Shown piece after piece: positions 17,519-26,573 of a DNA stretch of 64,000 nucleotides; the first letter of the stretch is position 1; each line of letters opens with the position of its first letter. Location of the stretch: NCBI RefSeq assembly GCF_041449215.1, contig NZ_JBGNFV010000001.1, positions 5,039,001 to 5,103,000 of the forward strand, in the 5' to 3' direction. Position numbers and translations under genes: made by a program. The notes beneath the pieces were generated by a model. That model ran no database searches. It saw only the letters and a list, made by a program, of their open reading frames with translations, and was not told the origin of the DNA. The DNA is from Roseivirga sp. BDSF3-8. Its GTDB lineage: Bacteria > Bacteroidota > Bacteroidia > Cytophagales > Cyclobacteriaceae.

Positions 17519-19399
17519 TCAGCGGTATCCTTCCGCCTGCAGGTGAAATAACTCGGCGTACTTTCCATCCTTTTCCAGCAGCTCTTCGTGGCTTCCCAGC
17601 TCGAGTACCTTCCCTCCCTGCAACACAAGTATCCGGTCTGCCATCCGCACGGTAGAAAAACGGTGAGAAATCAGTACGGCAGACTTGCCCTGGGTGAGCC
17701 TGGCAAACCGCTGAAAAACCTCATGCTCTGCACGGGCATCCAGGGCAGCAGTAGGTTCATCGAGAATAAGCAACTGGGCATTGCGCATATAGGCACGGCC
17801 AAGGGCTACTTTTTGCCACTCTCCGCCAGAGAGGTCCACACCCTTCAAGAATCTCCTGCCCACGATCTGCTCATACTTATCGGGAAGCTTTTCTATCACC
17901 TTATCCGCCAGGCTAAGGCGGGCACTTTCCTCAATCTTGGAGCGGTTGTCACGTTCCTCAATACGCCCTATGGCGATATTATCCGCAGCGGTGAGCTGAT
18001 AGCGCACAAAGTCCTGGAAGATAACGCCTATCTCCTTTCTTAACTCTGTCGGGTCATAGTGCCGCAGGTCAGTGTCATCCAGGAGGATACGGCCCTCACT
18101 GGGGTCATAGAGACGTGCCAGGAGTTTTACGAGGGTGGTTTTTCCGGCTCCGTTCTCCCCCACCAGGGCCAGCTTCTCCCCTGCCCTAAGGTGAAAATTG
18201 AGCCCGCGAACCGCCCACTTTTCGCTATTCATGTATTTAAAGCCTACATTCTCAAATACGAAACCCTCTCTGATTGGCTGAGGGAAAGGCACTGGCTTTT
18301 CAGGACGGGCTATTGAAGGTTTCATCCGAAAGAAGTCGAAGAAATCCTTTAAATACAGTGCGCCTTCGGCTACCATATTAAAGCGGCCAAGCACACTCTC
18401 AAGCAGGCCTCTCAACCGCTGGAAAGATCCGCTGAGGAAGGTCAGGGTACCCAGCGTTATATTACCGTTTACCGTATCAATAATGATGATAGCGTAAGCC
18501 GCATAATAGCCCGCACTACCAATGGCGGCAAATATGGTGCCCCAGATAGAGCGTCTGATGTTTATCTTACGGTTTGCTTCATAGTATTTATCTGCCAGCG
18601 TACTGAAGCGCGTGGTCAGGAAATTTGCCAGGCCGAACATCTTGATCTCCTTGGCGGTCTCATCACTGGCGCCGGTATACCGCAGGTAATCCAGCTCCCG
18701 GCGTTCGGGAGTCCAGCTCCGGGTAAGGGAATACACTCTTTCGTTAAAGTGTGATTCTCCGAGAAAAGCAGGTAATACGGCCACTATGAGCAAGAGGATG
18801 AGCCATGGCTTAAAAGCGATAAGCCCTACAGCAAGAAAAACCATGGTAATGATATCCTGCACCTGTCCCATTACCTGGCTCAGCAATACGGTACGACCCA
18901 TGGTTTGCCGTCGTGCCCGTTCCAGTTTGTCATAAAAGTTGGAGTCTTCAAACTGAAACAGGTCCATTTTAGCCGCATGCTCCATCAGTTGTATGGAGGT
19001 CTTATTGGCGAAAAGGTCACCCAGCAGCGTATCAAACAGGCTGGTGGCCCGGTTAAGCACATCGCTGATTATAGCAAGACCAAACTCGGCCAGTACCAGG
19101 GTAGTAAGATAACTGAGATCGGCTTCGGCAGCCTGAGCCTGCAGTACCACCTCATCTATGATAAGCTTGCCTATGTATAGCATAGTGACGGGTATCACGG
19201 CCCGGACTATACGCAGGACAGCATTGGCAACGGTAATGCTCTTACTTGTCTGCCAGATGAGCCTGAAGAAAGGCGGAAGCTGGCCAAGGGCTTCAAAACG
19301 CTCTTTCATTGTGAGCGGTTTATCATCCTTCTGGTTGAAGCTCATCCTTCTTTGGCGGGTGTAGCCCGTCATCTTTCTTAACCTGTCTAGCAGACTCAT
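17519..19399 (-). CDS. ABC exporter, fused permease-ATPase
   Basis: A 626-residue half-transporter that should homodimerise in the inner membrane. The permease half (about 55-335) has several hydrophobic helices. The ATPase half has Walker A VGENGAGKTTLVK (about 413-425), signature DLSGGEWQKVALGRAYM, Walker B LLILDEPTAALDA and the switch histidine in LISHRFSTVRMADR. The long hydrophilic N-terminal extension (about 50 residues) is not part of the usual fold. It is a monocistronic gene. The substrate (lipid, peptide or drug) is unknown. Confidence 0.92.
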   Translation of the reverse strand: MSLLDRLRKMTGYTRQRRMSFNQKDDKPLTMKERFEALGQLPPFFRLIWQTSKSITVANAVLRIVRAVIPVTMLYIGKLIIDEVVLQAQAAEADLSYLTTLVLAEFGLAIISDVLNRATSLFDTLLGDLFANKTSIQLMEHAAKMDLFQFEDSNFYDKLERARRQTMGRTVLLSQVMGQVQDIITMVFLAVGLIAFKPWLILLLIVAVLPAFLGESHFNERVYSLTRSWTPERRELDYLRYTGASDETAKEIKMFGLANFLTTRFSTLADKYYEANRKINIRRSIWGTIFAAIGSAGYYAAYAIIIIDTVNGNITLGTLTFLSGSFQRLRGLLESVLGRFNMVAEGALYLKDFFDFFRMKPSIARPEKPVPFPQPIREGFVFENVGFKYMNSEKWAVRGLNFHLRAGEKLALVGENGAGKTTLVKLLARLYDPSEGRILLDDTDLRHYDPTELRKEIGVIFQDFVRYQLTAADNIAIGRIEERDNRSKIEESARLSLADKVIEKLPDKYEQIVGRRFLKGVDLSGGEWQKVALGRAYMRNAQLLILDEPTAALDARAEHEVFQRFARLTQGKSAVLISHRFSTVRMADRILVLQGGKVLELGSHEELLEKDGKYAELFHLQAEGYR

Positions 19400-19568
19400 A
19401 GCATCGGGTTATTTTGGACGGCAATGTAGTAAAATAATGGCAGGGGCCTGCAAACCGGTGTTATGCAATTGTAAGCGGATAATACAAGGATAAAGAAGGC
19501 TTGATGGTAAATTAAAAGGTATGTGCAGGAGATAGGCTACCTTTTAATGTCAATTCATTCTCAAAATC

Positions 19569-19931
19569 ATGGAGGAGAGAAGAAAAGAAGCCATAGAAAC
19601 CTACCAGTACTTGCATGGTGTGATACATGCCTTTGGTACATCCAGTAAATATGAGAGAAAATGCCTCTCGGTACTGGCCAGGTATTTTGATATGGATGAA
19701 AGGCCCGCCCTGCCGAAGGCTATTCAGGTTGATATGAAAGCCGACCGTGCTTCCTACTTTGTGCAGCTAATTAAATATGCCCGGAAAGGCAGAGAAGGGT
19801 TTTTAAGTAACCGCCTGTTAAAGGAGACTGGTTTAAGAATGGGTATCGATATTTTCACCATTCAGAACCTGCTTACGGAGTTTGATAAGGAGAAAGTCTT
19901 ATCAGTTACCCGCCAGAAAAGCTTCGTATAA
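19569..19931 (+). CDS. Hypothetical protein, 120 residues
   Basis: I do not recognise a family. The product is soluble, mostly helical and basic, with no signal peptide: it begins MEERRKEAIETYQYLHGV and ends VLSVTRQKSFV. A helix-turn-helix-like stretch (LLKETGLRMGIDIFTIQNLL, about 87-106) is possible but weak. It is divergent from the ABC exporter. Its last 30 bp overlap the 3' end of a convergent membrane-anchored protein gene. Codon use resembles its neighbours, so I believe it is expressed. Confidence 0.6.
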   Translation: MEERRKEAIETYQYLHGVIHAFGTSSKYERKCLSVLARYFDMDERPALPKAIQVDMKADRASYFVQLIKYARKGREGFLSNRLLKETGLRMGIDIFTIQNLLTEFDKEKVLSVTRQKSFV

Positions 19932-20306
19932 CCAGGCAATGCCCGCATGCTGAAGTATATTCATACCCGCCCGGCTGTTCTGCAGGCTGTATTCAGGCAG
20001 AATGGCTTCTTTTAACTCCGTAATCACTGCACCGCTTTTCAGTCCCCGTTCCCGGGTATTTTCATTTTCCTGTTGAGAAATGCTGCAGGTGGCATGTTGT
20101 TGCTCCGCACCAGTGTCTTCAGCAGATAGGGTACCTTCTGCAGGAGCTACAATGGTAAGCCGACTGGTATCAGAGGTTGCAGGAGCTACTATAGAAGTTT
20201 CCGGCAGAAAAGAACGGAGGTTTGAGATCATATAGCGGCTGAAAGAGAATACTGACGACATAAACAGGGTAAGTACAATGAGCGTCACAACTTTAGGGTA
20301 CTTCAT
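19902..20306 (-). CDS. Hypothetical membrane-anchored protein, 134 residues
   Basis: The N-terminus MKYPKVVTLIVLTLFMSSVFS is one hydrophobic segment (signal anchor or signal peptide). A low-complexity Ser/Thr/Ala/Pro/Glu region (about 38-80) and a helical C-terminus follow. No family is recognised. The gene overlaps the convergent 120-residue protein by 30 bp. It lies at the edge of the AT-rich toxin island. Confidence 0.5.
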   Translation of the reverse strand: MKYPKVVTLIVLTLFMSSVFSFSRYMISNLRSFLPETSIVAPATSDTSRLTIVAPAEGTLSAEDTGAEQQHATCSISQQENENTRERGLKSGAVITELKEAILPEYSLQNSRAGMNILQHAGIAWLYEAFLAGN

Positions 20307-20510
20307 GGTCTCGGTTTTTGGTTAGTAGGTTCATACGGGGTCGGTTTATACATAACGAATGTTTTTGCTCCCGTATTACACTCTATAGACGCGCTGAAAT
20401 ACCAGAGGGATGCTTGGGCCAGGCAAAAAAGTTGAGATTTTTTCACCAGCGGGAAAAACCACATTCAAACGGTGGTGATAAAGTCTATATCCTTGCCTAA
20501 GTAAAGGGAG

Positions 20511-20582
20511 ATCGGGTAGCCTTTGGTGATAGCTGCATTCGGTGAAGAGGTCGGCGACAGGGTAAAGGCCGTTGAAATCCGC
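20511..20582 (-). pseudogene. Relict of Rhs core (fourth copy, frameshifted)
   Basis: Read on the minus strand this segment aligns base by base with the Rhs remnant at 26993-27065: both begin GCGGATTT and share ACCTCTTCACC. One extra base shifts the frame: one frame gives ADFNGLYP and the next gives PTSSPNAAITKGY, against ADFDGFALLPTSSPNGDLTKG in the better copy. It is the most decayed of the four Rhs remnants and marks the left edge of the island. The rest of the 350-bp gap 20307-20656 shows no gene. Confidence 0.65.
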
Positions 20583-20656
20583 ATGTAGATATAAGGTTGC
20601 TTTTAGTGCAACATAAGTAAGCACAGTACTTTAAAGTTTGCCTTGTAAGATTGCAT

Positions 20657-21010
20657 TTAATCCCCCGCGCGGTATGGGAAAATTGGATCACTGATCAGAA
20701 AAACGTAGTTGGAATTCAATAACCATTCAATTTCAGCCATAACACTCGTTTCTAATTCTTCGTACTCTATCAAGGTTTCTATATTTTCAATTTTATCTAT
20801 AAATAAAACCTTCATGTTTTTCTCTTTTGCTCCTTGATAGATTATCTCAATGGCATTTTCAATTTTTTCAGCACGGGTAATAATATTAGCCCATGCTCCT
20901 ACGTAGGTATCATTACTTATTTGCTCTAAGTCAATCAGGTCGTTAAAATGATAACCTTGATCTGGTCCAATTTGGACAAATGATATCCAAAATTCTTTGT
21001 AAGGCTTCAT
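20657..21010 (-). CDS. Hypothetical protein, 117 residues (possible immunity protein)
   Basis: An acidic soluble protein beginning MKPYKEFWISFVQIGPDQGY, with no signal peptide or membrane segment and no family that I recognise. Size, acidity, AT-rich codon use and its position in a series of toxin-tip remnants fit a cytosolic immunity protein, but this is inferred from context only. The next upstream gene on the same strand is a truncated membrane-protein gene, 42 bp away. Confidence 0.55.
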   Translation of the reverse strand: MKPYKEFWISFVQIGPDQGYHFNDLIDLEQISNDTYVGAWANIITRAEKIENAIEIIYQGAKEKNMKVLFIDKIENIETLIEYEELETSVMAEIEWLLNSNYVFLISDPIFPYRAGD

Positions 21011-21052
21011 AGATTTTATTCGTAGTTACTAGCAGCAACTGAATAGGCAAAG

Positions 21053-21370
21053 TCATTTCTGTATTCCAAAAACCTTTTCGTATCTGTTCGCCCACTTTTC
21101 TTTATCGGCAAACACATCAATCAGGATAAACAGAGCCATAAATATAGATGAAACTACCATTCCAAGTTTATTTCTCCTGAGTGCCAGGTTCTTTCCTTTG
21201 AGATAGCTGAGAGTAGGGAAAGTTCTATTATAGCAAATTTCAAGATTCTCAACATCTCCAATTTGCTGATCATAAATCTCCTTGGAGATACCTTCTTTGT
21301 TTGAAAATACTTTTGAGTTGTCAGTGTAGGAATACCTAACATTGTAGCTCTTCTTGTAAGCTTCCCCCAA
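21053..21370 (-). pseudogene. N-terminally truncated membrane protein, DUF3592-like
   Basis: The readable frame (about 105 residues) contains YNVRYSYTDNSKVFSNKEG, then a CYNRTFPTLSYL stretch and one membrane helix (MVVSSIFMALFILIDVF). This recalls the extracytoplasmic fold and single helix of DUF3592 proteins, which normally have an N-terminal helix that is missing here. No ATG is available at the 5' end, only a TTG, and a decayed IS3 element begins about 50 bp upstream. I therefore read it as the 3' portion of a gene beheaded by the insertion. Assignment to DUF3592 is tentative. Confidence 0.45.
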
Positions 21371-21421
21371 AAACGAACTGTTTAAAAGTAGAGGAATAGT
21401 TTTTATTTTGAGCAGTATATT

Positions 21422-22056
21422 ATGAGAAGAAGTAAGTTTTCACCGGAGAAGATCGCCAAGATTTTAAGGGGTTAGGACAGTACGGCTACATTTTACAAGT
21501 GGCGGGAACGCTATGCGGGCATGAATGGCCAGGAGCTGAGGCGTCTTAAGGATCTGGAAGAGGAGAATCAGAAGCTTAAACAGATGTATGCCAGTTTAGC
21601 CCTTGATCACCAGCTAGCTAAAGAGATCATAGAAAAAAACGGGGTCGCCGGCCGGCTCTGACGCCCTGTGGAAAGAAAGACATTTGCCATCAGGTGTCAC
21701 CGGCCTACGGCATTAACAGGGCATGTCGTGTGCTCAACCTGAGTAAAAGTGTCTATTACTATCAGCCTTTGACCAAAGACGATAAAGAACTGGAGGAGGT
21801 CTTATTGTGTAAGGCAGAATGCTACAGTGAGGAAGGGTTCTGGAGTGCTTATCATCGTTTACGTAATGAAGGTAAGACGTGGAATCATAAGCGATTACAC
21901 CGCATCTATGTGAATCTGGGGCTGCCTCTTAGGCGTAAGGTCAAAAAGCGTCTGCCAGCCAGACCTAAACAGTCCTTAGAAGTGCCTGAAACACCTAATC
22001 ATATCTGGAGTATAGACTTTGTACATGATGTATTAGGGTACCCTCGGGGTGATTGA
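21422..22056 (+). mobile_element. Decayed IS3-family element (orfA and orfB remnants)
   Basis: OrfA begins MRRSKFSPEKIAKILRG and meets a TAG (21473-21475). An internal deletion has removed the helix-turn-helix middle, and the frame resumes at TATFYKWRERYAGMNGQELR with the leucine-zipper-like EENQKLKQMYASLALDHQL. OrfB starts around 21694 ([20 protein letters not shown]) and keeps the first part of the integrase region up to [16 protein letters not shown], where the first catalytic Asp of the DDE triad would lie. It then stops, and the rest of the catalytic core is absent. The element is therefore dead. About 120 bp of unidentified remnant follows to 22180. Confidence 0.85.
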
Positions 22057-22179
22057 GAACTACAATATGTTACAGAATGTCAATTAATAAGCGGTTCTAA
22101 TTAGGGGAAGCCTACAATACCATGCTCACCAAAAAGAAGTTCCAGGATTTCTTTCAAAAAAACCTGCCTGCTACACAGT

Positions 22180-22212
22180 AAAAAAAGGACACCCATTTGA
22201 GTGCCCTTTTTA
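22180..22212 (-). terminator. Terminator of the lipoprotein gene
   Basis: AAAAAAGG-CAC / GTG-CCCTTTTT imperfect hairpin immediately after the stop at 22214, with an A-run on the left (U-tract on the minus strand). Confidence 0.6.
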
Positions 22213-22213
22213 A

Positions 22214-22795
22214 TTAATTGTAGTGGGTCTCGCCTTGAAAGACTTGTTTTATTTTTTCACTCGAATCAAATTCAAACAAGTACGTCAGTGCTTTTCCATA
22301 TTGAACCGTTTCTTTCTTTTTGTCTTTGAAGGTGCTGGAATCATACGCAATTAATTCAGCATACAATGCTCCATCTTTTTGCTCAGAGAAAAATATTATG
22401 AAGTTGTTTTGGTCTCCCTCTGAGAGAAGAGGTAAACTAGGATTTTCACTTTGTTTACTCTCTGATCGAAAAGCTTTATCCAATGTATTGAGCGAATCAA
22501 TTACATGTTTTTCAATAGATCGTTCTTCTTCTGATAGTTCGCTAAATGCGTTATATCCTTTAAAATAATTACTTTTAATTACATCAATCTCTACACTGGA
22601 AAAATTAAAAGGTATCAATTCTGATGAAACATACGGATTCACTTGAGTTGTACCAAAAACCTCTTGAGCATACCCTTTTGCAGATTCCGATGACACTATA
22701 AAGTCTTTCGCAACTGAGTAAATAGCATCCTCATTTGATACTGAGCTGCAGTTCGATATTTGCAAGATTATCAGTAAGGAAAAAATCTTAATCAT
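22214..22795 (-). CDS. Lipoprotein, probable immunity partner of the HExxH toxin tip
   Basis: A 193-residue protein with a lipoprotein signal peptide: MIKIFSLLIILQISNC ends in a lipobox whose Cys would be acylated. The mature part is hydrophilic and not recognised. Its ATG at 22795 overlaps the TGA of the upstream Rhs tip as ATGA, the usual translational coupling of toxin and immunity genes. An alternative ATG is two codons upstream. If it is the immunity protein, its envelope location suggests the toxin acts in or passes through the periplasm. Function is inferred from position. Confidence 0.65.
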   Translation of the reverse strand: MIKIFSLLIILQISNCSSVSNEDAIYSVAKDFIVSSESAKGYAQEVFGTTQVNPYVSSELIPFNFSSVEIDVIKSNYFKGYNAFSELSEEERSIEKHVIDSLNTLDKAFRSESKQSENPSLPLLSEGDQNNFIIFFSEQKDGALYAELIAYDSSTFKDKKKETVQYGKALTYLFEFDSSEKIKQVFQGETHYN

Positions 22796-23919
22796 GGCCA
22801 TCTAAAATTTAAGATTGCATTTATTATCCCCCTCCTTTGTTGCTTAACAGCTGGTGTCATCGTTCCTTGAGTTACCGTAGTAGTTTTTCCTCCTTGATTC
22901 CACCTCATAGTTTTTGGAGCAGTCGTTGAAGTTTGTTGCCAGAAGTAATGATTCCTCTCTGGTAACCCTAACTCATTTCTAAACACATTAACATTTGTTA
23001 CAGTAGGTCCCTGAGCATTTGGAGTAGTTGGAGGTGGGTCTCCAATGGCTGTCGTAGCACTAGGGTTCATAACAAGTGTCCCTGTTGCTGTATGCATCGA
23101 TTCGTGCAAAAAGGACATCCCATAGCCAAAAGTTAACTCTCCTAAACCTGCACTCTGCATTGAGGCAATATTATTATCAATCTGATCTGCGTTTATATTA
23201 ACATTACCAATCCCCCCTGCTTGAGTTGACTTACTATTGTCATTTGTAACTTTAATATCTCTTGTTGATCCAATTAATCCGTTCACGTACTTCCTGGCTG
23301 ACTTACTACCAATTTGATTACCATTCTTATCTTTATTTATCTTTCCATCACTAACCAAATTACCAGATCCATTCACACTAAAATTTTGACCGGTGATATC
23401 ACTCAAATCTGACACCATATTAAATAGTACATACAAACCTTCTGTACTCAATTTCCCGTTCTGAATAATCAAGTTGCTAACATTGATACTATCCCCATTT
23501 ACATCAATGTTTCTTATTGGATCATTTGCCGCATACTGGTATGGAGATAAACTAAAATACTTGGTAGCAAACCTATCCTGGGTGAAGAACCTACCAAGCT
23601 GTGGGTCATAATGTCTAGCACCGTAATCGTATCATCCGGTTTCCTCTTGGATTTCTTTACCGTTGTATTTATACTGGTTCTTAGCCCTGCCCTCCCTCAC
23701 GTAGCTCATATTTCCATGGCTTAGGCCAAAGGGGTAGTAGCTGTCTGTTTGCACGACTATCGTAGGTGTATGCACAATCCTAAAGTCGTCAAAATACACC
23801 TCTTTGGCAAGTGGCTCTTCATTACTTACGTATACGAACAGGTAACCTTCCTTCTCCGCGGTGAATGATAACGACAGCGCCTCAAAACTATTTTCTGCCG
23901 CTGCGGTGGTGCGGGCAAA
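22792..23919 (-). pseudogene. Headless Rhs cassette with zincin-like (HExxH) C-terminal tip
   Basis: The frame begins mid-protein after a TAA at about 23920 and lacks the long YD-repeat shell of a real Rhs protein. It carries a beta-rich segment, then SYYPFGLSHGNMSYVREGRA, then the conserved Rhs core YDYGARHYDPQLGRFF. A TGA (23632-23634) replaces the Trp codon in the expected GWYDYGAR, so even the core is broken. After the core comes a variable tip of about 240 residues containing FLHESMHTATG (HESMH at 23092-23106), an HExxH metallopeptidase motif. The tip ends in an ATGA overlap with a lipoprotein gene. It looks like a silent orphan toxin cassette. Confidence 0.85.
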
Positions 23920-24178
23920 GCCTTACTAATTACTTAATGACGGTGATAAATGATGTCTAGTTAATATGTAATAGTGTATGCTAGTCTGCACAAATCATTT
24001 CTAATTTTTTAGCATTATCTATTAAATTTCCTTCCCCGGCAGCCATATCTAAATCAGAACCGCGTGTATATTTATTTCCTAAATAAACATACCACATAGT
24101 ATCGGCTGGAAAGGTTCTAAAAGTATTGATCTTAGATTTTATAGATGGCAATGGATGGCATATTTTATTAATCGAATT

Positions 24179-24742
24179 AAAACCACCGTCTTAGACGGTG
24201 GTCATGTTTGAGGGCTATGCCAGTAGGGGTATATTGTGGAATGAGCAAGTATCGTAAGCTATCGCATAGCTTTTACTATTGTGTCTATCATGTAGTATGG
24301 ACCCCGAAGTACCGCCACCGTATACTTCGTGATATTGTTGCAGATACGTTGGAGAATAAGATAAAGACGATATGTGAATGGAAGGAGGTCAAGGTAGAAG
24401 AGTTGAACATTCAGCCAGATCACGTTCATTTGGTATGTAGTATACCTCCGAAACTTAGTGTATCAGACTTCATGGGTATTCTCAAGGGTAAGACAGCGAT
24501 CATGATGTTTAAGAACTTCAAGAGTCTTCGCAGAAAACCCTATTGGGGCAATCCTTTTTGGTCACGAGGCTATTTTGTAAGTACGGTAGGCATAGATGAA
24601 GAAAAGATAAAGCGGTATGTTAAGTATCAGGAGAAGGAGGATAAGAAAGAGGATGGGGATATAGATATCCCGCTATTCGATAACTGACTATCCCCCTTTG
24701 GGGGTAATAACCATTGAAAACCCCCTCCTTTGGTGGGGGTAA
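24179..24742 (+). mobile_element. IS200/IS605-family insertion sequence (tnpA only)
   Basis: A compact element of about 564 bp. The left end has a perfect hairpin ACCACCGTC-tta-GACGGTGGT (24182-24202). The right end has two GC hairpins after tnpA (CCCCC-ttt-GGGGG near 24692 and CCCCCtcctttggtGGGGG near 24720). Subterminal hairpins without inverted repeats or target duplication are characteristic of single-strand Y1 transposition. The boundaries were set where excision restores the frame of the interrupted gene. Confidence 0.85.
24241..24687 (+). CDS. tnpA: IS200/IS605-type Y1 transposase TnpA
   Basis: HUH/Y1 single-strand transposase of 148 residues. It begins MSKYRKLSHSFYYCVYHVVW and has the metal-binding motif QPDHVHLVCSIPP (HVH, about residues 61-66), then DFMGILKGKTA, PFWSRGYFVSTVG (with Tyr) and the catalytic-helix Tyr in IKRYVKYQE. 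An in-frame upstream GTG/ATG would add 11 residues, but 24241 fits the family. It appears complete, so the element may still be active. It runs antisense to the toxin cassettes. Confidence 0.93.
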   Translation: MSKYRKLSHSFYYCVYHVVWTPKYRHRILRDIVADTLENKIKTICEWKEVKVEELNIQPDHVHLVCSIPPKLSVSDFMGILKGKTAIMMFKNFKSLRRKPYWGNPFWSRGYFVSTVGIDEEKIKRYVKYQEKEDKKEDGDIDIPLFDN

Positions 24743-25008
24743 TTTATTATTAACACAATACTTACTTACGAAGTTTAATACTCTTACATCATTACCTTTT
24801 TCAACTAAATTGGACACCAATTGATTAAACTTTTCCTTTTTCATAGTACGACGATACAAATCCATGTAAAAATCGGCTTCTTCTATTAAGAAAGAAGAGG
24901 AGCTTGAATATATGAAATTAAAAGGGTGCAGAATCCTATAAGTGAACATTAAGAAATATAATATCACTACCGAGATGACTACCGTAAAGATTAATTTTAT
25001 AACCCGAC

Positions 25009-26093
25009 TCATTTTTTCTCTAATTTAGGATTTGGCTGGTTCTCAAATTCTCCTGTAGTTTCCACTTTTATTGTTCCATTTTCACCATTTGTAATCTCAA
25101 CATTCCCCTCATTTCTGTCATCTTCATCCGGAGGATAATGTATGCCAATCTTATCTAAACCATTCTGTAAAGCAGCATCCATAAAAGAAGATCCCAATTT
25201 TACATTCTGTTTTGAGTTGGATTTATCCCCATTAGATAATTCAAATACTTGATCATCTTCAACTATTATCCTATCTACATCATATATTCCAGCATTTTCT
25301 TGGACGATGTCTCCATTTTCTATATCTACTACTCTACCACTGTAAAAGTTAACTGTAAATTCTTGCCCCTCTTCATCGATTAAAGTCGAAGATGTAAAGG
25401 TGGCTTCATATCTTTGCCCAGGACTTAAACACAATTCAGTATTGGCGCTTTCAACCCATTGTTCATCATCAGGCACATTTGTACCCTTTCGAACTGTTAG
25501 GCTTGTTCCTTGCAGTTTTATTGTTTCATCAGAGCGATTAGTAATACTAAATCCTCCATTTACGCCTCGCCCATCCGGGTCAATAAAAATAATCGGATTA
25601 TTCAGTACATAGTTGTAGGGACTATATCCCACATACTTCTCCGCCAGCGGATCCACCGCATGCCATCTACCCAAATCCGGCGCATAGTACCTCGCACCAT
25701 AATCATACCAACCCAGGTCAAAGCCTTCCACCAGCTCTTTACCATTATACAGGAACTGGTTCTTAGCCCTACCCTCCCTCACATAGCTCATATTCCCATG
25801 GCTAAGGCCGAAGGGATAGTAGCTGTCTGTTTGCACCACTACCGTAGGTGTATGTGTGATCTTCAGGTCATCAAAATACATGTCCTTAGCGGTGGGCTCT
25901 TCGTTGGTAACATACACAAACACGAATCCTTCCTGGTCAGTCGTTAAAGATAACGAAAGTGTCTGAGATGTATTGGCTGCCGCCGTAATTCCCTTGAAGC
26001 CAGCCGTGATAAAGGTCATCTCCTTATCGAAGTACAGGTAGTTCAGGTACCCTTTAACAGCATCGCCGTTCGGGTTGCCTTGCGGAACGTTTA
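25009..26093 (-). pseudogene. Headless Rhs cassette with uncharacterised C-terminal tip
   Basis: Open from a TAA at about 26094. It reads FDKEMTFITAGFKGITAAAN, then VYVTNEEPTAKDMYFDDLKI, SYYPFGLSHGNMSYVREGRA, GWYDYGARYYAPDLGRWHAV and the end of the core at NPIIFIDPDGRG. The core is intact and homologous to the other cassettes, but all upstream YD repeats are missing, so it is an orphan piece. The variable tip of about 190 residues (NGGFSITNRSDETIKLQGTS to the acidic EKK end) matches no toxin family I know. It may be translated from an internal ATG (26019). It is coupled by ATGA to a membrane-anchored gene that is broken by an IS. Confidence 0.8.
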
Positions 26094-26118
26094 TTTATGA
26101 CTAGTCATATAGTCTATT

Positions 26119-26568
26119 TCACAAAACTATTTCCGTAATAATAAAACAGTCTGGTAAAGCTTCCTTAATAAGCTGAACATCTTCATTATTAATACCATTA
26201 TGAGCTATATTTATCCTTTTAAGGTTTTTTAAATCAGTTATCTCTATTGGTAATCCATTGAGCTTATTTTTCATGAGTTCCAATCTCTCAAGCTGTTTTA
26301 AATCACTGATTTCCTTGGGAATATGCGTAATTTCGTTATTACTTAAATTAAGTACTTTCAGGTTTATTAATTCAGTAATTTCCATTGGAAAATCCTTTAG
26401 CCCATCACTGGCTAAAACTAATACCTTTACATCAGCTTTGTTTTTAAGAGCTTTTTTGAGATTCGTGTAAACTTTATACTGAGAGTAATCTTCTGAATTG
26501 TATTTTTGTACACTACAGCCCATAAATCCAATAAATAATATTAATATAAACAGTTGTTCCAATTTCAT
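26119..26568 (-). CDS. Leucine-rich-repeat lipoprotein (probable immunity protein)
   Basis: 149 residues. The signal peptide MKLEQLFILILFIGFMGC ends in a lipobox. About four LRR units follow from residue 48: VKVLVLASDGLKDFPMEI, LKVLNLSNNEITHIPKEI, LERLELMKNKLNGLPIEI and LKRINIAHNGINNED. It starts 5 bp after the stop of an orphan toxin-tip fragment (26574-26786), the position of an immunity gene. LRR domains are a known immunity-protein fold, but this specific pairing is inferred. Confidence 0.7.
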   Translation of the reverse strand: MKLEQLFILILFIGFMGCSVQKYNSEDYSQYKVYTNLKKALKNKADVKVLVLASDGLKDFPMEITELINLKVLNLSNNEITHIPKEISDLKQLERLELMKNKLNGLPIEITDLKNLKRINIAHNGINNEDVQLIKEALPDCFIITEIVL

Positions 26569-26573
26569 CTTTC

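Larger units (their letters stand above)
23981..25012 (-). pseudogene. Probable immunity gene of the second Rhs cassette, split by an IS200-type element
   Basis: The ATG at 25012 overlaps the TGA of the upstream Rhs tip as ATGA. The first 90 residues include one N-terminal membrane helix (LIFTVVISVVILYFLMFTY) and end at SKYCVNNK, where the IS begins (24742). The other side of the IS (24178-23981) is open for about 66 codons and ends at a TAG: it reads NSINKICHPLPSIKSKIN, later LGNKYTRGSDLDMAAGEGNL. Removing 24179-24742 rejoins the two halves in frame, giving an intact membrane-anchored protein of about 156 residues. No family is recognised. The immunity role is inferred from the coupling. Confidence 0.75.

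Noticed and set aside
22057-22180. End of the IS3 OrfB or a separate small gene (EAYNTMLTKKKFQDFFQKNL then PATQ)
   Set aside because: The segment is open for only about 25-30 codons, does not resemble the usual OrfB C-terminus, and has no start. I could not assign it.
24620-24742. C-terminal 40 residues of the open frame 24620-25012 as real protein
   Set aside because: They are encoded by the reverse strand of the IS200 element; the natural continuation is on the other side of the element at 23981-24178.
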